From IMG/VR virus record IMGVR_UViG_3300023176_000213, positions 1 to 29,723 of that record: a stretch of 29,723 bases of DNA; one strand, 5' to 3'. The position numbers were made by a program, and so were the translations under genes. Below are positions 7,027 to 14,599 of this stretch, one piece after another. A model generated the notes under the pieces. It was given only the letters and a program-made list of their open reading frames with translations. It searched no databases and had not been told where the DNA came from. Positions within the stretch are counted from its first letter, which is position 1. Each line of letters begins with the position of its first letter. This stretch comes from a virus.

Positions 7027-8907
7027 CTAACAAGCCATCAAGACGCACGGCACACAATATGAACCGTCATCGTATGTGCATGTGACATGAGTTGATGTTA
7101 CCTTTGCGATTGTCTTGCTGCGAACAATATCGTCGCCTTGAGGTTTAGCTGTACCATCACCCGCTGACATAAGCAGATCACCACGTTGCACAGTTGTACC
7201 TTGAGCAATGCGGATAATCATGTCGCCAGTCATGGCAATGTTCATGTCATTGGTATAATCTTCGTCATCATCATCCCAGTTGACAAATACTCCTGCAACA
7301 TTGGGATCACCTTCTACAGAAGATACCGCCATACAGTTAAGCTGTTCGTTATCTTCATCACCCCACACAGCCATCTGATCCAAGTTGGTCATCACTGTGC
7401 CTTTAACAAGATCAATGCGGGTGTTGTCTGTGGTTTGTGACCAACGAGATAAATGTCCACCATTATAGGAAACAGTCGTACCAGAAACGGAAATTGTTCC
7501 TTCTATAATAGTGTCTTGATAAAAGCGCACCAGATCTCCATCTGAAGACTTTCTGCCTACAAAAAGTGAAGGATCATTATTTCTAATTAAAATAGCCCAT
7601 CCATCAGCACCTAATTGGACACCTGTTTGGGAAGCTGAACCAGTAGAAAGAGCGCCTAAGGAAAGATCTCCAGTACTATTAGCAGTTATTCTCGGATTAC
7701 CATCACCATCCGACAGCACGATGTTGTTGCTGCTGGTGCGGATGTCCACGCCGCCTTGGTTGCCTGTGTAACCACCAAGGATAGTGTTTCTTGAACCTGT
7801 GGTCATTACCCCACCACAAGACCCCGCTGTACCATTAGCTCCCACGTAAGTGTTGTTACTTCCTGTTGTAGCTATTTCACCCGCATTGTTTCCAACGTAT
7901 AGGTTTCTAATGCCTGTAGTGTTTGCTGATCCTGCGGCTGTTCCTAAAAATACGTTTTCATACCCAGTTGTATTTGCATCTCCTGAAGCATAGCCCACAG
8001 ATACATTTGATGCACCAGTGGTAGCATACAATGCTTGATACCCAACTGCTGTATTGCTGTTTGCGGTGGTGTTGGAATACAAACTACGGAAGCCCAAAGA
8101 GGTGTTGTTGCTACCAGTTGTATTTGCATAAAGTGCTTGCCACCCAAAGGCGTTGTTATCGTTTCCTGTTGTATTGCTGTAGAGTGCTTGATAGCCAGTT
8201 GCTACAAGATTACCGCCAGTCGTATTATTATACCCAGCCTGATACCCAACAGCCGTGTTGTTGCTGGCGGTGGTGTTGGAGTTGAGAGCGCCTGCCCCAT
8301 AAGCAGAATTTGAAGATCCTGTGGTATTGTTTTCTAAGGAAGAACTGCCATAGGATGAATTTGAAGAACCTGTTGTATTTGAGTTTAATGAATAAGCTCC
8401 GACCCCAGAATTAAAATTGCCTGAAGTTGTTGACGACATCGCAGCGTGGCCAACAGCGACATTGTTAGCACCAGAAAAACTTGCATCATCAAGCGCAGTG
8501 TCGCCTATTGCTACGTTACTACTACCAACAGGATAGTTCCCGTCTAGCTTGATTGTGCCGTTATCTACTGTGAAGTTATTGTTTACGACTACCGCACCTT
8601 CAAACGTACCACCACTTAACGCAGACACCGAATCAGCTACCGAGAAGATCCCGTAAGCTACAATCTCAACCAGATCACCAGCCGTTGCACCAGACGTAAG
8701 AGTTACTGATGTCTTAGTCGTAGCAGTGTAGTCGGTGGTGTCTTGCAGCAGTACGCCGTTCAGGTATACGTCTACATAGCCGCCGTCTTGGTATGCTAGT
8801 GTCTTACCGTTGCTGTCTGCACCGCTGAACACAGTTTGGGCTGCGGTTGCTGTGTAGTAGAACCTACCTCTGACGTTGTTTGCTGGTGAGTTACCTATGT
8901 AGGGCAT
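7027..8907 (-). CDS. tail fibre with YadA-head-like repeats
   Basis: This 626-residue protein has three parts. Residues 1-95 (MPYIGNSPANN..., VDVYLNGVLLQDTTDY) look like a virion-attachment module and share their opening with the fibre at 10088-11119. Residues about 146-380 are some 13 tandem repeats of about 17 residues of the type NTTGSNNTAVGYQALYS, the signature of YadA-like trimeric adhesin heads. The C-terminal part (about 470-626) has KGTVMTNLDQMAVWG, NVAGVFVNWDDDDED, GDMIIRIAQGTTVQRGDLLM and DIVRSKTIAKVTS. That ending recurs in marine fibres and reminds me of self-cleaving Peptidase_G2-type chaperones, though that link is tentative. It probably forms a trimeric receptor-binding fibre. 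Confidence 0.85.
   Translation of the reverse strand: MPYIGNSPANNVRGRFYYTATAAQTVFSGADSNGKTLAYQDGGYVDVYLNGVLLQDTTDYTATTKTSVTLTSGATAGDLVEIVAYGIFSVADSVSALSGGTFEGAVVVNNNFTVDNGTIKLDGNYPVGSSNVAIGDTALDDASFSGANNVAVGHAAMSSTTSGNFNSGVGAYSLNSNTTGSSNSSYGSSSLENNTTGSSNSAYGAGALNSNTTASNNTAVGYQAGYNNTTGGNLVATGYQALYSNTTGNDNNAFGWQALYANTTGSNNTSLGFRSLYSNTTANSNTAVGYQALYATTGASNVSVGYASGDANTTGYENVFLGTAAGSANTTGIRNLYVGNNAGEIATTGSNNTYVGANGTAGSCGGVMTTGSRNTILGGYTGNQGGVDIRTSSNNIVLSDGDGNPRITANSTGDLSLGALSTGSASQTGVQLGADGWAILIRNNDPSLFVGRKSSDGDLVRFYQDTIIEGTISVSGTTVSYNGGHLSRWSQTTDNTRIDLVKGTVMTNLDQMAVWGDEDNEQLNCMAVSSVEGDPNVAGVFVNWDDDDEDYTNDMNIAMTGDMIIRIAQGTTVQRGDLLMSAGDGTAKPQGDDIVRSKTIAKVTSTHVTCTYDDGSYCVPCVLMAC
7751..8472 (-). repeat. 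tandem repeats of about 51 bp coding YadA-type head units
   Basis: Within the fibre gene, about 13 degenerate units of roughly 51 bp encode consecutive 17-residue blocks built on NTTGxNNxAxGYxAL. Each would add one turn of a left-handed beta-roll in a trimeric head. The divergence among units argues for old amplification. Such arrays can change length by recombination and so alter reach or receptor contact, which is known of the family in general. Boundaries are approximate. Confidence 0.75.
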
Positions 8908-9785
8908 TACGGGGTCTCCAGTGCGGCGACGCGGGTTTTAAGGTCAGCTATTTCAGATAGAGCTTCTTGTAGGGCAGCGGTGAGTAGAGGAACTATTTTG
9001 GATTGATCGATTTGTTGATAAACCGGATTACCGTCTTCATCGACTTCGTTGTGTTCACCTGTGATTGCTTCTGGTACGACTGTTTGAACTTCGTGTGCTA
9101 AGAAGCCGTCTAATGTTCTGTCTGGATCAACAATGAAGTTAAAGCGATGAACAGGGATTTGATTAATGCGATCAGAAGCATCTGTTAGGTTCACTACGTT
9201 TTCTTTGAGGCGGTAGTCGGATGAAGTATTGTAGGCAGTTGATGTGCTGACCGTTGTAATTGATCCGACTTTACCATTGGTATTCCAAAAGGTAATTTGA
9301 TTAGAATTTGAGCCAGAATTTCTTGATACACGAATAGAACCTTCGTTAATTGGATCGACACAAATATTAGCGCCATCAACACTTCCAGAAATAACACTTG
9401 TAGTCCCCACCAGCAAGTTGCCGCTGCTGTCGATGCGCGCGCGTTCTGTTGCGGTTGTATCTGGGAATGGTGAAGTTCCAAAAATTAAATCAGTACTTGT
9501 TCCAGATGAATTTGATGAAATGGCTTGAATTGTAGCTTTTTGCCCAGTTCCACCAGTTGATCCGTCATTCGCATAAAAGTCTATTTGACCAATAACGTCA
9601 TTAGTTGTTATTGAAGTATCGCTGTTTTCAATAGTTAAGACTGCACCTTGGCCTGAGTTATTTGCGGCAAGATTAAGCGTTGTTCTTGGGCTGCTTGTTC
9701 CAATGCCAACCCGATTGTTAGCAGCATCGACTACTAGCGTATCTGTGTCGAATGTTCCATCAGCTAGATCACGGGCTTTGGACAT
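8907..9785 (-). CDS. tail fibre/spike protein with S74 self-cleaving chaperone domain
   Basis: The 292-residue product has an N-terminal shaft (NNRVGIGTSSP at about 23-33, and RIDSSGNLLVGTTS at about 117-130, both typical of phage fibre collagen-like or beta shafts). A C-terminal peptidase S74 domain, the intramolecular chaperone of endosialidase, starts near residue 188: SSDYRLKENV with candidate nucleophile Ser189 and Lys194, then DGFLAHEVQTVVPEAITGE, DQSKIVPLLTAALQEAL and a terminal coiled coil. The domain drives trimer folding and then cuts itself off. It overlaps the next fibre gene by 1 nt, suggesting equal or coordinated expression. Confidence 0.9.
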   Translation of the reverse strand: MSKARDLADGTFDTDTLVVDAANNRVGIGTSSPRTTLNLAANNSGQGAVLTIENSDTSITTNDVIGQIDFYANDGSTGGTGQKATIQAISSNSSGTSTDLIFGTSPFPDTTATERARIDSSGNLLVGTTSVISGSVDGANICVDPINEGSIRVSRNSGSNSNQITFWNTNGKVGSITTVSTSTAYNTSSDYRLKENVVNLTDASDRINQIPVHRFNFIVDPDRTLDGFLAHEVQTVVPEAITGEHNEVDEDGNPVYQQIDQSKIVPLLTAALQEALSEIADLKTRVAALETP

Positions 9786-9788
9786 TGG

Positions 9789-10040
9789 TTATACCTCTTG
9801 GCTTGCTACGTGCGCTTGATACGCAGCGATTACTTCAGCAGTGTGAACAGCGGCGGCTATGGCTTGTACTTCAGCGCTTTCACCGGATACGTCGGCCCCC
9901 GGGGCTACTACATGCCTATGAAAGCTGCGGCTTATCTCTACACCGTCGCGCTCGATGACCGTGGCTGTACGCACTTGGATGTGCTTGTAGTCGCCAACGA
10001 TTTCAATTTTATCTTCTACTGTTCTTTCTGTAAGTGCCAT
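9789..10040 (-). CDS. hypothetical protein, 83 aa, fibre-adjacent
   Basis: A strong ribosome-binding site (AAGGAG, 8 nt upstream) supports the start at 10040. The product begins MALTERTVEDKIEIVGDYKH and contains IQVRTATVIERDGVEISRSF, a beta-rich segment, followed by an Ala-rich helix to the C-terminus. Similar 80-90-residue proteins accompany fibre genes in marine phages I remember; function is unknown. It is probably a minor virion or fibre-assembly protein. Confidence 0.7.
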   Translation of the reverse strand: MALTERTVEDKIEIVGDYKHIQVRTATVIERDGVEISRSFHRHVVAPGADVSGESAEVQAIAAAVHTAEVIAAYQAHVASQEV

Positions 10041-10070
10041 TGTTTATCTCCTTATGGCTTGGACTGTCCG

Positions 10071-10088
10071 ACCCCAATGGTGTGGGGT
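10071..10088 (-). other. short hairpin just after a fibre gene stop
   Basis: On the minus strand, ACCCCA and TGGGGT can pair around a 6-nt loop immediately after the TAA of the gene at 10088-11119. No U-run follows, so it is not a standard terminator. It might limit 3' decay or readthrough translation, or be chance. Confidence 0.3.
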
Positions 10089-11119
10089 TATGTTGAACGA
10101 TATGTTATTGTGCCTCTCATTTGCCCTGTTCCTATTTGAGCAACAGTATAACCACTAGCTCCTGTAGCAGAACTTCCTGTTAGCCCATAAACATAACAAA
10201 TAGTACTGTTTTCTTCTGCTCCGAGATATACTCCATTGATAGCAGTTGACCATCCGTTCCAGTAAGTACTTACACCACTTGCTTCAAGTCCTGTAGCTGG
10301 TAAAACAGTAGCAACAGTAAACGGTAATCCCGTTATTTGCATATTACCAACAGCGCCATTTGTACTAGATACAGAAATATTAAGATTAACAGTAACTATT
10401 TTTCCAATTTTAGTATAATTTCCATAAGCATTTGCTAATGCGCAAACGTTACCACTACTGGCTCCTTTTAACCCCGGTGTAAAGGTCCCCTCTTCATAGT
10501 CATCCAGATAGTTAGCCGACCCAGTACCGCCGAGATACACGCCGCCAGAGAGGTAGAGGTCTTGCCAACGATATGTTGCTTGACCAATATCTCTAGAGTT
10601 ATCGGATATACTTCCGCTGGTCATTGGCAACATACCAAGTTCATTGAAGTATATGCCTGTTTGATTAGACCCCGACTTGGTTAGATAAAAATCACCGCCA
10701 GTAGTCCCAATACTCCCCACAGTGGTGCCGCTTTTCTGAACGTCGATAATCGTACCATCAGAGGTGGCTCGGTCCACTGTTAATACTGTAGACCCATCAG
10801 CGTCGATAGTTACTGAATCACCAAACAAATAAGTACCATCAGTCTGCTTCTCAGGTATGCCTATGGTCTGCTGGGCTTTACCTTGAAACACCACGTAGAA
10901 ATCATCCGTAGCGGTAATGCTTCCGGTCATCTCCAGCGAAGTGCCAGATACTGTGTAAGCTACAGTTGGCTCCTGCCTGACGTTATTAACGAAAACTTCG
11001 ATCTCACCTGCGCTGCCTGCGGGGTAGTCGAGCGTAAAGCTCGTACCAGAACCACCTGTTAGGTCTTGGTAGCTTATTTGTGAGTAGGCTTCCGCCGGGG
11101 CATTACCTAAATAAGGCAT
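10088..11119 (-). CDS. tail fibre protein with shared attachment module
   Basis: This 343-residue protein opens MPYLGNAPAEAYSQISYQDL. Its first ~95 residues (with IEVFVNNVRQEPTVAYTVSG and FYVVFQGKAQQ) parallel those of the fibre at 7027-8907, so both probably attach to the virion in the same way. The centre has QSG-type beta shaft sequence (GTTGGDFYLTKSGSNQTGIY) and a block LYLSGGVYLGGTGSANYLDD followed by YEEGTFTP, which often starts the C-terminal domain of phage fibres. The last ~130 residues would then contact the receptor. Function is inferred from architecture. Confidence 0.75.
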   Translation of the reverse strand: MPYLGNAPAEAYSQISYQDLTGGSGTSFTLDYPAGSAGEIEVFVNNVRQEPTVAYTVSGTSLEMTGSITATDDFYVVFQGKAQQTIGIPEKQTDGTYLFGDSVTIDADGSTVLTVDRATSDGTIIDVQKSGTTVGSIGTTGGDFYLTKSGSNQTGIYFNELGMLPMTSGSISDNSRDIGQATYRWQDLYLSGGVYLGGTGSANYLDDYEEGTFTPGLKGASSGNVCALANAYGNYTKIGKIVTVNLNISVSSTNGAVGNMQITGLPFTVATVLPATGLEASGVSTYWNGWSTAINGVYLGAEENSTICYVYGLTGSSATGASGYTVAQIGTGQMRGTITYRST

Positions 11120-11451
11120 CAGGTGATCTCCAGAATCGACATCACAATGTCTACAGAGCTGGCTGTATCTGATTTTACTTTAATGCTATCGCCTGTTTCA
11201 AGAACGACCTTTTGATCGCCCCCAACAATAACAATTGAACCACCGCTTGGCACTGGCGCTTCTTTTATCAGATAATAATCATTTGATGCGTCATTCAACG
11301 TAGCATCAACAAGAACTTGTGAAGCGCTAGTATTAGAAACAGCTAGACCAATAACGGTTGTTTGCGTGGAAGCTCCTACAGTATAGCCACCAACTACCGT
11401 TAATGATGTCCCTATGTTTCTAGAAAGTTTACGTTTAAAGGTATTTGCCAT
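11119..11451 (-). CDS. small beta-rich virion protein, 110 aa
   Basis: The product (MANTFKRKLSRNIGTSLTVV...) has a basic N-terminus and a beta-sandwich-like pattern with ASTQTTVIGLAVSNTSASQV and ends in SVDIVMSILEIT. It overlaps the fibre gene at 10088 by 1 nt and follows the fibre at 11457 closely. Proteins of this appearance are frequent among marine phage virion genes in my memory, with no defined role. A tail or fibre connector is likely from context. Confidence 0.65.
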   Translation of the reverse strand: MANTFKRKLSRNIGTSLTVVGGYTVGASTQTTVIGLAVSNTSASQVLVDATLNDASNDYYLIKEAPVPSGGSIVIVGGDQKVVLETGDSIKVKSDTASSVDIVMSILEIT

Positions 11452-11456
11452 CTACA

Positions 11457-12470
11457 TTACCCCAGTGCTATTGCCATTGCTACCGCAGTCCCTGCCTGAT
11501 CAACATCTAGGTTGGTACGCGCAGCGGCTGCTGTACTTGCTCCCGTACCACCATCTGCCACAGCAAGGTCTGTAATCCCGGTTATTGTACCACCGTTTAT
11601 AACTACAGTCGTTACTGTGCCAAGGTTAGACCATGTCCCCGTAAGGGAGCCGCCACCAGTAGCTGTAATTCCGTTGTCTTTAAGCAAGACGCCGTCTATC
11701 GTCACACCAGACGCAGCAGTCGTTTCATTGATAGTGTTAGCGGTTAGAGCTTGACCATTGTCGATGATAAGGTCATTTGCGCCAGATGTATTTCCGTTAA
11801 CTAAAATCTCAGCAAGAGTATCAACGGTTCCGACTTGGCTATCTACATATGCTTTAATAGACTGTTGTGTAGCCAGCTTTGTGGCGCTGTCAGAGGCCAT
11901 ATTGTCTTCATCAAGAACGCCGTCAACAGTGGTTGAACTAGCAATATTCAAACTAGTTCCAACTGTTAATGTTGTTCCAACAGCCGCACCGCTGACAGTG
12001 GTTAGGGCTTCGATATAAGCATCGTCAAAGATATTTGCAGCTACCGCACCAGTGCCTGCGCCATCAAAGTAAACGACTGCGGTCTTACCTGCAGGTACTT
12101 CGTAATCATTGGAAGCGCTATAGTTTCCTTGGAAAAGAAGAATAGAGCGACTGCCAGAAAGAGAATTACGAACATAGATAATCTTTTCAGCATCATTCGG
12201 AGTTAAGCGAACGTAAGCTGTAGCGCCAAGATCAGATCCATCATTAAAAATGACTAGACGATTTCGACCATTTGATGTGGCCCCCTCGTCAATTGGCAAA
12301 TCGTTTGGAGAACCTGAAGTTCCTGCAGACGGCAACGTAACAGTAACTTGACCATCAAGAGATGCGTCCAAAAGTTGGAAGTTAGTGTTAGTTGTATCGC
12401 CCCATGTGCCAGACTGCTCACCAGTTGCAATGAGTTCAATGCCATTGTTAAGTGTATATGTACTTGGCAT
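11457..12470 (-). CDS. tail fibre protein
   Basis: The 337-residue product begins MPSTYTLNNGIELIATGEQS and then GTWGDTTNTNFQLLD (about 21-35), a module I know from the N-termini of phage fibre proteins. The rest is low-charge, Thr/Ala/Gly-rich beta repeats with DSATKLATQQSIKAYVDSQV (about 193-212), a segment common in fibre shafts. It ends with GITDLAVADGGTGASTAAAA and RTNLDV, the GGTGA(S/T)TAA.AR.NL motif of phage fibres. No enzymatic domain is visible. It is probably a structural fibre or fibre adaptor rather than the receptor-binding tip, because the C-terminus is short after the motif. Confidence 0.75.
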   Translation of the reverse strand: MPSTYTLNNGIELIATGEQSGTWGDTTNTNFQLLDASLDGQVTVTLPSAGTSGSPNDLPIDEGATSNGRNRLVIFNDGSDLGATAYVRLTPNDAEKIIYVRNSLSGSRSILLFQGNYSASNDYEVPAGKTAVVYFDGAGTGAVAANIFDDAYIEALTTVSGAAVGTTLTVGTSLNIASSTTVDGVLDEDNMASDSATKLATQQSIKAYVDSQVGTVDTLAEILVNGNTSGANDLIIDNGQALTANTINETTAASGVTIDGVLLKDNGITATGGGSLTGTWSNLGTVTTVVINGGTITGITDLAVADGGTGASTAAAARTNLDVDQAGTAVAMAIALG

Positions 12471-12479
12471 GGGTTCTCC

Positions 12480-13178
12480 CTATGCTGCTATATTCTGCCA
12501 GTCTGCCGACTGGGACGGTGTTACGTCTGAATATCCAATATTTGGAACTGGCTCGATTGCATTATAGTTTGGATTTTGATCTGGAACAACATCTGTCCAT
12601 AGAAAAACAGTACCAACAGCAGTTGTTGCAAATAGCCCGGTAACTGGGGCATTTGCATCTGCACTAGCAATTGCATCACCAACACTAGCTGTTACTGAAA
12701 ATCCATCAACAGAAATAATATTATTTGTTATTAATGATATGTTGCCTTGTTGAACTGTGGCCTCAAGTCCAGTAACCGCAACATTTGCTTCGGCATCAAT
12801 CGATACACTGCCGGGGCGCGCAAAACCACGAAGGCCAGTCACACTAACATTGGCATCTGCTGTTGTTGTTGCTGTACCTACTGCTGCGGTGGCCTGCAAA
12901 CCAGTTACAGAAACAACAGCTTCAGCAATAATAGATACATCACCTACTGACGCACTTGCTGACAAACCAGTAACAGCAGCATTAGCTTCTGCGATTACTG
13001 TGACAGTACCTACATTTCCTGTTGCCTGTAGTCCTGTTACCGAGACATCTGCATTTGCTGTAACAGTGACACTACCAACGGCTGCGGTTGCTGAAACGCC
13101 AGTAAGCTGAACAGGGATAGGTTCGCCCCATGTTCCGCTAGACCATGTGTCTCTACCCCAGCCAGTGATAAGTGTCAT
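12480..13178 (-). CDS. tandem-repeat beta-solenoid-like protein
   Basis: The 232-residue product consists mainly of about eight units of 22 residues with the plan VTGLxATAxVGxVxVxAxAxVx (about residues 24-195). A start MTLITGWGRDTWSSGTWGEP and a tail VPNIGYSDVTPSQSADWQNI frame the repeats. The Trp-rich ends may cap a beta-solenoid. Such VTG-repeat proteins are common near fibre genes of marine phages. A spacer, decoration or surface-binding part of the tail fits, but function is unproven. Units 6 and 7 are the most degenerate. Confidence 0.7.
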   Translation of the reverse strand: MTLITGWGRDTWSSGTWGEPIPVQLTGVSATAAVGSVTVTANADVSVTGLQATGNVGTVTVIAEANAAVTGLSASASVGDVSIIAEAVVSVTGLQATAAVGTATTTADANVSVTGLRGFARPGSVSIDAEANVAVTGLEATVQQGNISLITNNIISVDGFSVTASVGDAIASADANAPVTGLFATTAVGTVFLWTDVVPDQNPNYNAIEPVPNIGYSDVTPSQSADWQNIAA

Positions 13179-13196
13179 AAGGAGACCCTAGCTCCG

Positions 13197-13646
13197 TTAT
13201 GCTATGCGGATAATGGCGTTCGATGCATCTGCAGTTGGAAAGACAATTGTAAAATCTCCCGCAGTAGACGTTTTATCGCCACCAAAATCCAAAACTATAA
13301 CAGATGGATTTGAAACAGCTATTGACGTTGTGTCGGGAGTTGAATTGTAAATCAACGCACCACGCGCCGTGATTGTAGCTGTTGTCCATGTCTCATCATC
13401 AAAATCTAAAAAAGCTGTAGTGCCAGAAGTAGTAGGATCTACATTGGTAAGCGCTTGACCGCCTGCAACATAACCTGTTCCTGAAACCTCATCGGTTGCA
13501 GTGTATGCTGTAGTGGCAGCGGTGAAAGATGCATTATTATCATAAAGCGCTGCATAAAAAGTATCAGCAGCATTAGCAAAATCATGCACACCATAAAGAA
13601 GTTCTTTCTTAAAAGATGTACACATATAGTTACCAGTAAACGCCAT
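13197..13646 (-). CDS. small virion protein, 149 aa
   Basis: A strong ribosome-binding site (AAGGAG) precedes the start. The product MAFTGNYMCTSFKKELLYGV, then AADTFYAALYDNNASF, and the ending GDFTIVFPTADASNAIIRIA are familiar to me from marine phage tail modules, without a known function. It is beta-rich and low in charge, typical of a virion component. Its place between an adaptor-type gene and the repeat protein supports a tail role. Confidence 0.7.
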   Translation of the reverse strand: MAFTGNYMCTSFKKELLYGVHDFANAADTFYAALYDNNASFTAATTAYTATDEVSGTGYVAGGQALTNVDPTTSGTTAFLDFDDETWTTATITARGALIYNSTPDTTSIAVSNPSVIVLDFGGDKTSTAGDFTIVFPTADASNAIIRIA

Positions 13647-13647
13647 A

Positions 13648-13935
13648 TCAAAGTCTCCTTATGAGTTCTGCAAGCTCTGGATGACCTGCATCCATAAGAG
13701 CATTGAATACTGTAGTCCTATCGCTCTTTACTGCCTCTGACAAATAAAACTCTACTGTTTTTGCTATTTGTTTTTTAAACGCATGTGCTTGCGCTTGTAT
13801 AGCAGGGTGTGCCGTATCTGAAACAGACATAATCTTATCGGCGCACCTTAACGATATTTCTTCTGGGGTGAATCCACGATTACTTGTGGTTTCAACCCTT
13901 ACTTGAAAATCACCCATTGAAGCAGCGTTTATCAT
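13648..13935 (-). CDS. hypothetical helical protein, 95 aa
   Basis: The ATG at 13935 overlaps the upstream stop by 4 nt (ATGA). A start at 13917 (MGDFQVRVET) is also possible and fits my memory of relatives better. The product has RGFTPEEISLRCADKIMSVS, AHPAIQAQAHAFKKQI and SDRTTVFNALMDAGHPELAE, all amphipathic helices ending LIRRL. No membrane segment. It is a conserved-looking tail-module protein of unknown role. Confidence 0.7.
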   Translation of the reverse strand: MINAASMGDFQVRVETTSNRGFTPEEISLRCADKIMSVSDTAHPAIQAQAHAFKKQIAKTVEFYLSEAVKSDRTTVFNALMDAGHPELAELIRRL

Positions 13936-14591
13936 TCTGGTCTTGGCTCCCCATCACGATAATTGTCGCGCTTTGTTTTAGCATCAATAGTAGATAGCTC
14001 TTTAAGGGCTTCTTGATATCTATTAGCATACTGACTCATAATATCTGGCTCACCCTTCATGTAGGTGTACGCTTCTATTAAAGAGCCATACAGTAAAACT
14101 GTATCGGCGTTTTGCCCAAGCCAAGATTCTCCAGAAGTTACAATCGATGGTGGGTCATAATAATAATGAAGCTCTACAGTATATCCGCTATCTGGTGTTG
14201 GCCCCAGTATAAAATGACCAGAACTAGCTTCAGATCCGCTTGAAAAAACATCCCCATCAAAAATACCATAGTATTTTGGAAGACCTTGCGTTGATGCTGA
14301 TGGGTAAGCCTCTCTTATAAAGTTTACATCTTTATCCAAGAGATATGAGTAATCACCAGATCCATCAACAACAGCAAGAGACAGAACAGATAAAAAATCT
14401 GACGGACGTGAAAGGTACTGATTGCCAGATGATAGAGATCCAGTAACATTCCTTCTTAACTCAGGAATCATAACTGTCCTGAATATACGTTGCTCAGCCT
14501 GCTGCACAAACGTAGGAATCAGGGAGACAAATGATGTCTCCTGATTTTCAGTATAGTCTTGTATTGCCTGAGTTAACTCAGAATAGTTCAT
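13932..14591 (-). CDS. head-tail adaptor / tail tube protein (SU10-adaptor-like)
   Basis: The 219-residue product starts MNYSELTQAIQDYTEN and has FVQQAEQRIFRTVMIPELRR (about 28-47) and YLSRPSDFLSVLSLAV (about 59-74). A beta-rich middle (FILGPTPDSGYTVELHYYYD) and a helical C-terminus follow. That AE.RI...PELR...GN.YLS.P.DFL pattern is what I remember of adaptor proteins of podoviruses, including the SU10 adaptor family. They join portal and tail. The ribosome-binding site AGGA is 9 nt upstream, and between it and the ATG lies a palindrome of the dispersed family. Role is by family recall and position. Confidence 0.7.
   Translation of the reverse strand: MNYSELTQAIQDYTENQETSFVSLIPTFVQQAEQRIFRTVMIPELRRNVTGSLSSGNQYLSRPSDFLSVLSLAVVDGSGDYSYLLDKDVNFIREAYPSASTQGLPKYYGIFDGDVFSSGSEASSGHFILGPTPDSGYTVELHYYYDPPSIVTSGESWLGQNADTVLLYGSLIEAYTYMKGEPDIMSQYANRYQEALKELSTIDAKTKRDNYRDGEPRPE
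14517..14546 (-). other. strong RNA hairpin inside the adaptor coding region
   Basis: Twelve base pairs (AATCAGGAGACA with TGTCTCCCTGATT on the minus strand, one bulged base) close a 5-nt loop within codons for NQETSFVSLI. It lies 45-75 nt downstream of the start codon. It is not followed by a U-run. A role in slowing translation, stabilising RNA or binding protein is possible; coding constraint alone would not favour such pairing. Confidence 0.45.
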
Positions 14592-14599
14592 TTGAACTT
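14584..14599 (-). promoter_or_regulatory. dispersed palindrome, copy 2 (overlaps adaptor start codon)
   Basis: GTTC-ATTT-GAAC at 14586-14597 keeps both arms of the family but has a different 4-nt spacer. The start codon of the adaptor gene (14591-14589) lies across the spacer and one arm, so a bound protein or folded RNA here could affect initiation. Copy of the family also seen at 5299, 21195, 23165, 28025 and 29707. Confidence 0.5.

Noticed and set aside
8031-8313. Plus-strand ORFs over the fibre repeats
   Set aside because: They mirror the repetitive minus-strand gene and have compositions forced by the repeat (Cys/Tyr/Leu runs), with no credible start signal.
7751-8472. Possible CRISPR array (regular repeats)
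   Set aside because: The repeats are in-frame, degenerate, contiguous and encode YadA-type head units; there are no identical repeats with unique spacers.
12757-13110. Plus-strand ORF of 117 codons
   Set aside because: Shadow of the 22-residue repeat gene; the repeats are regular in the minus frame, which also has a Trp-rich cap.
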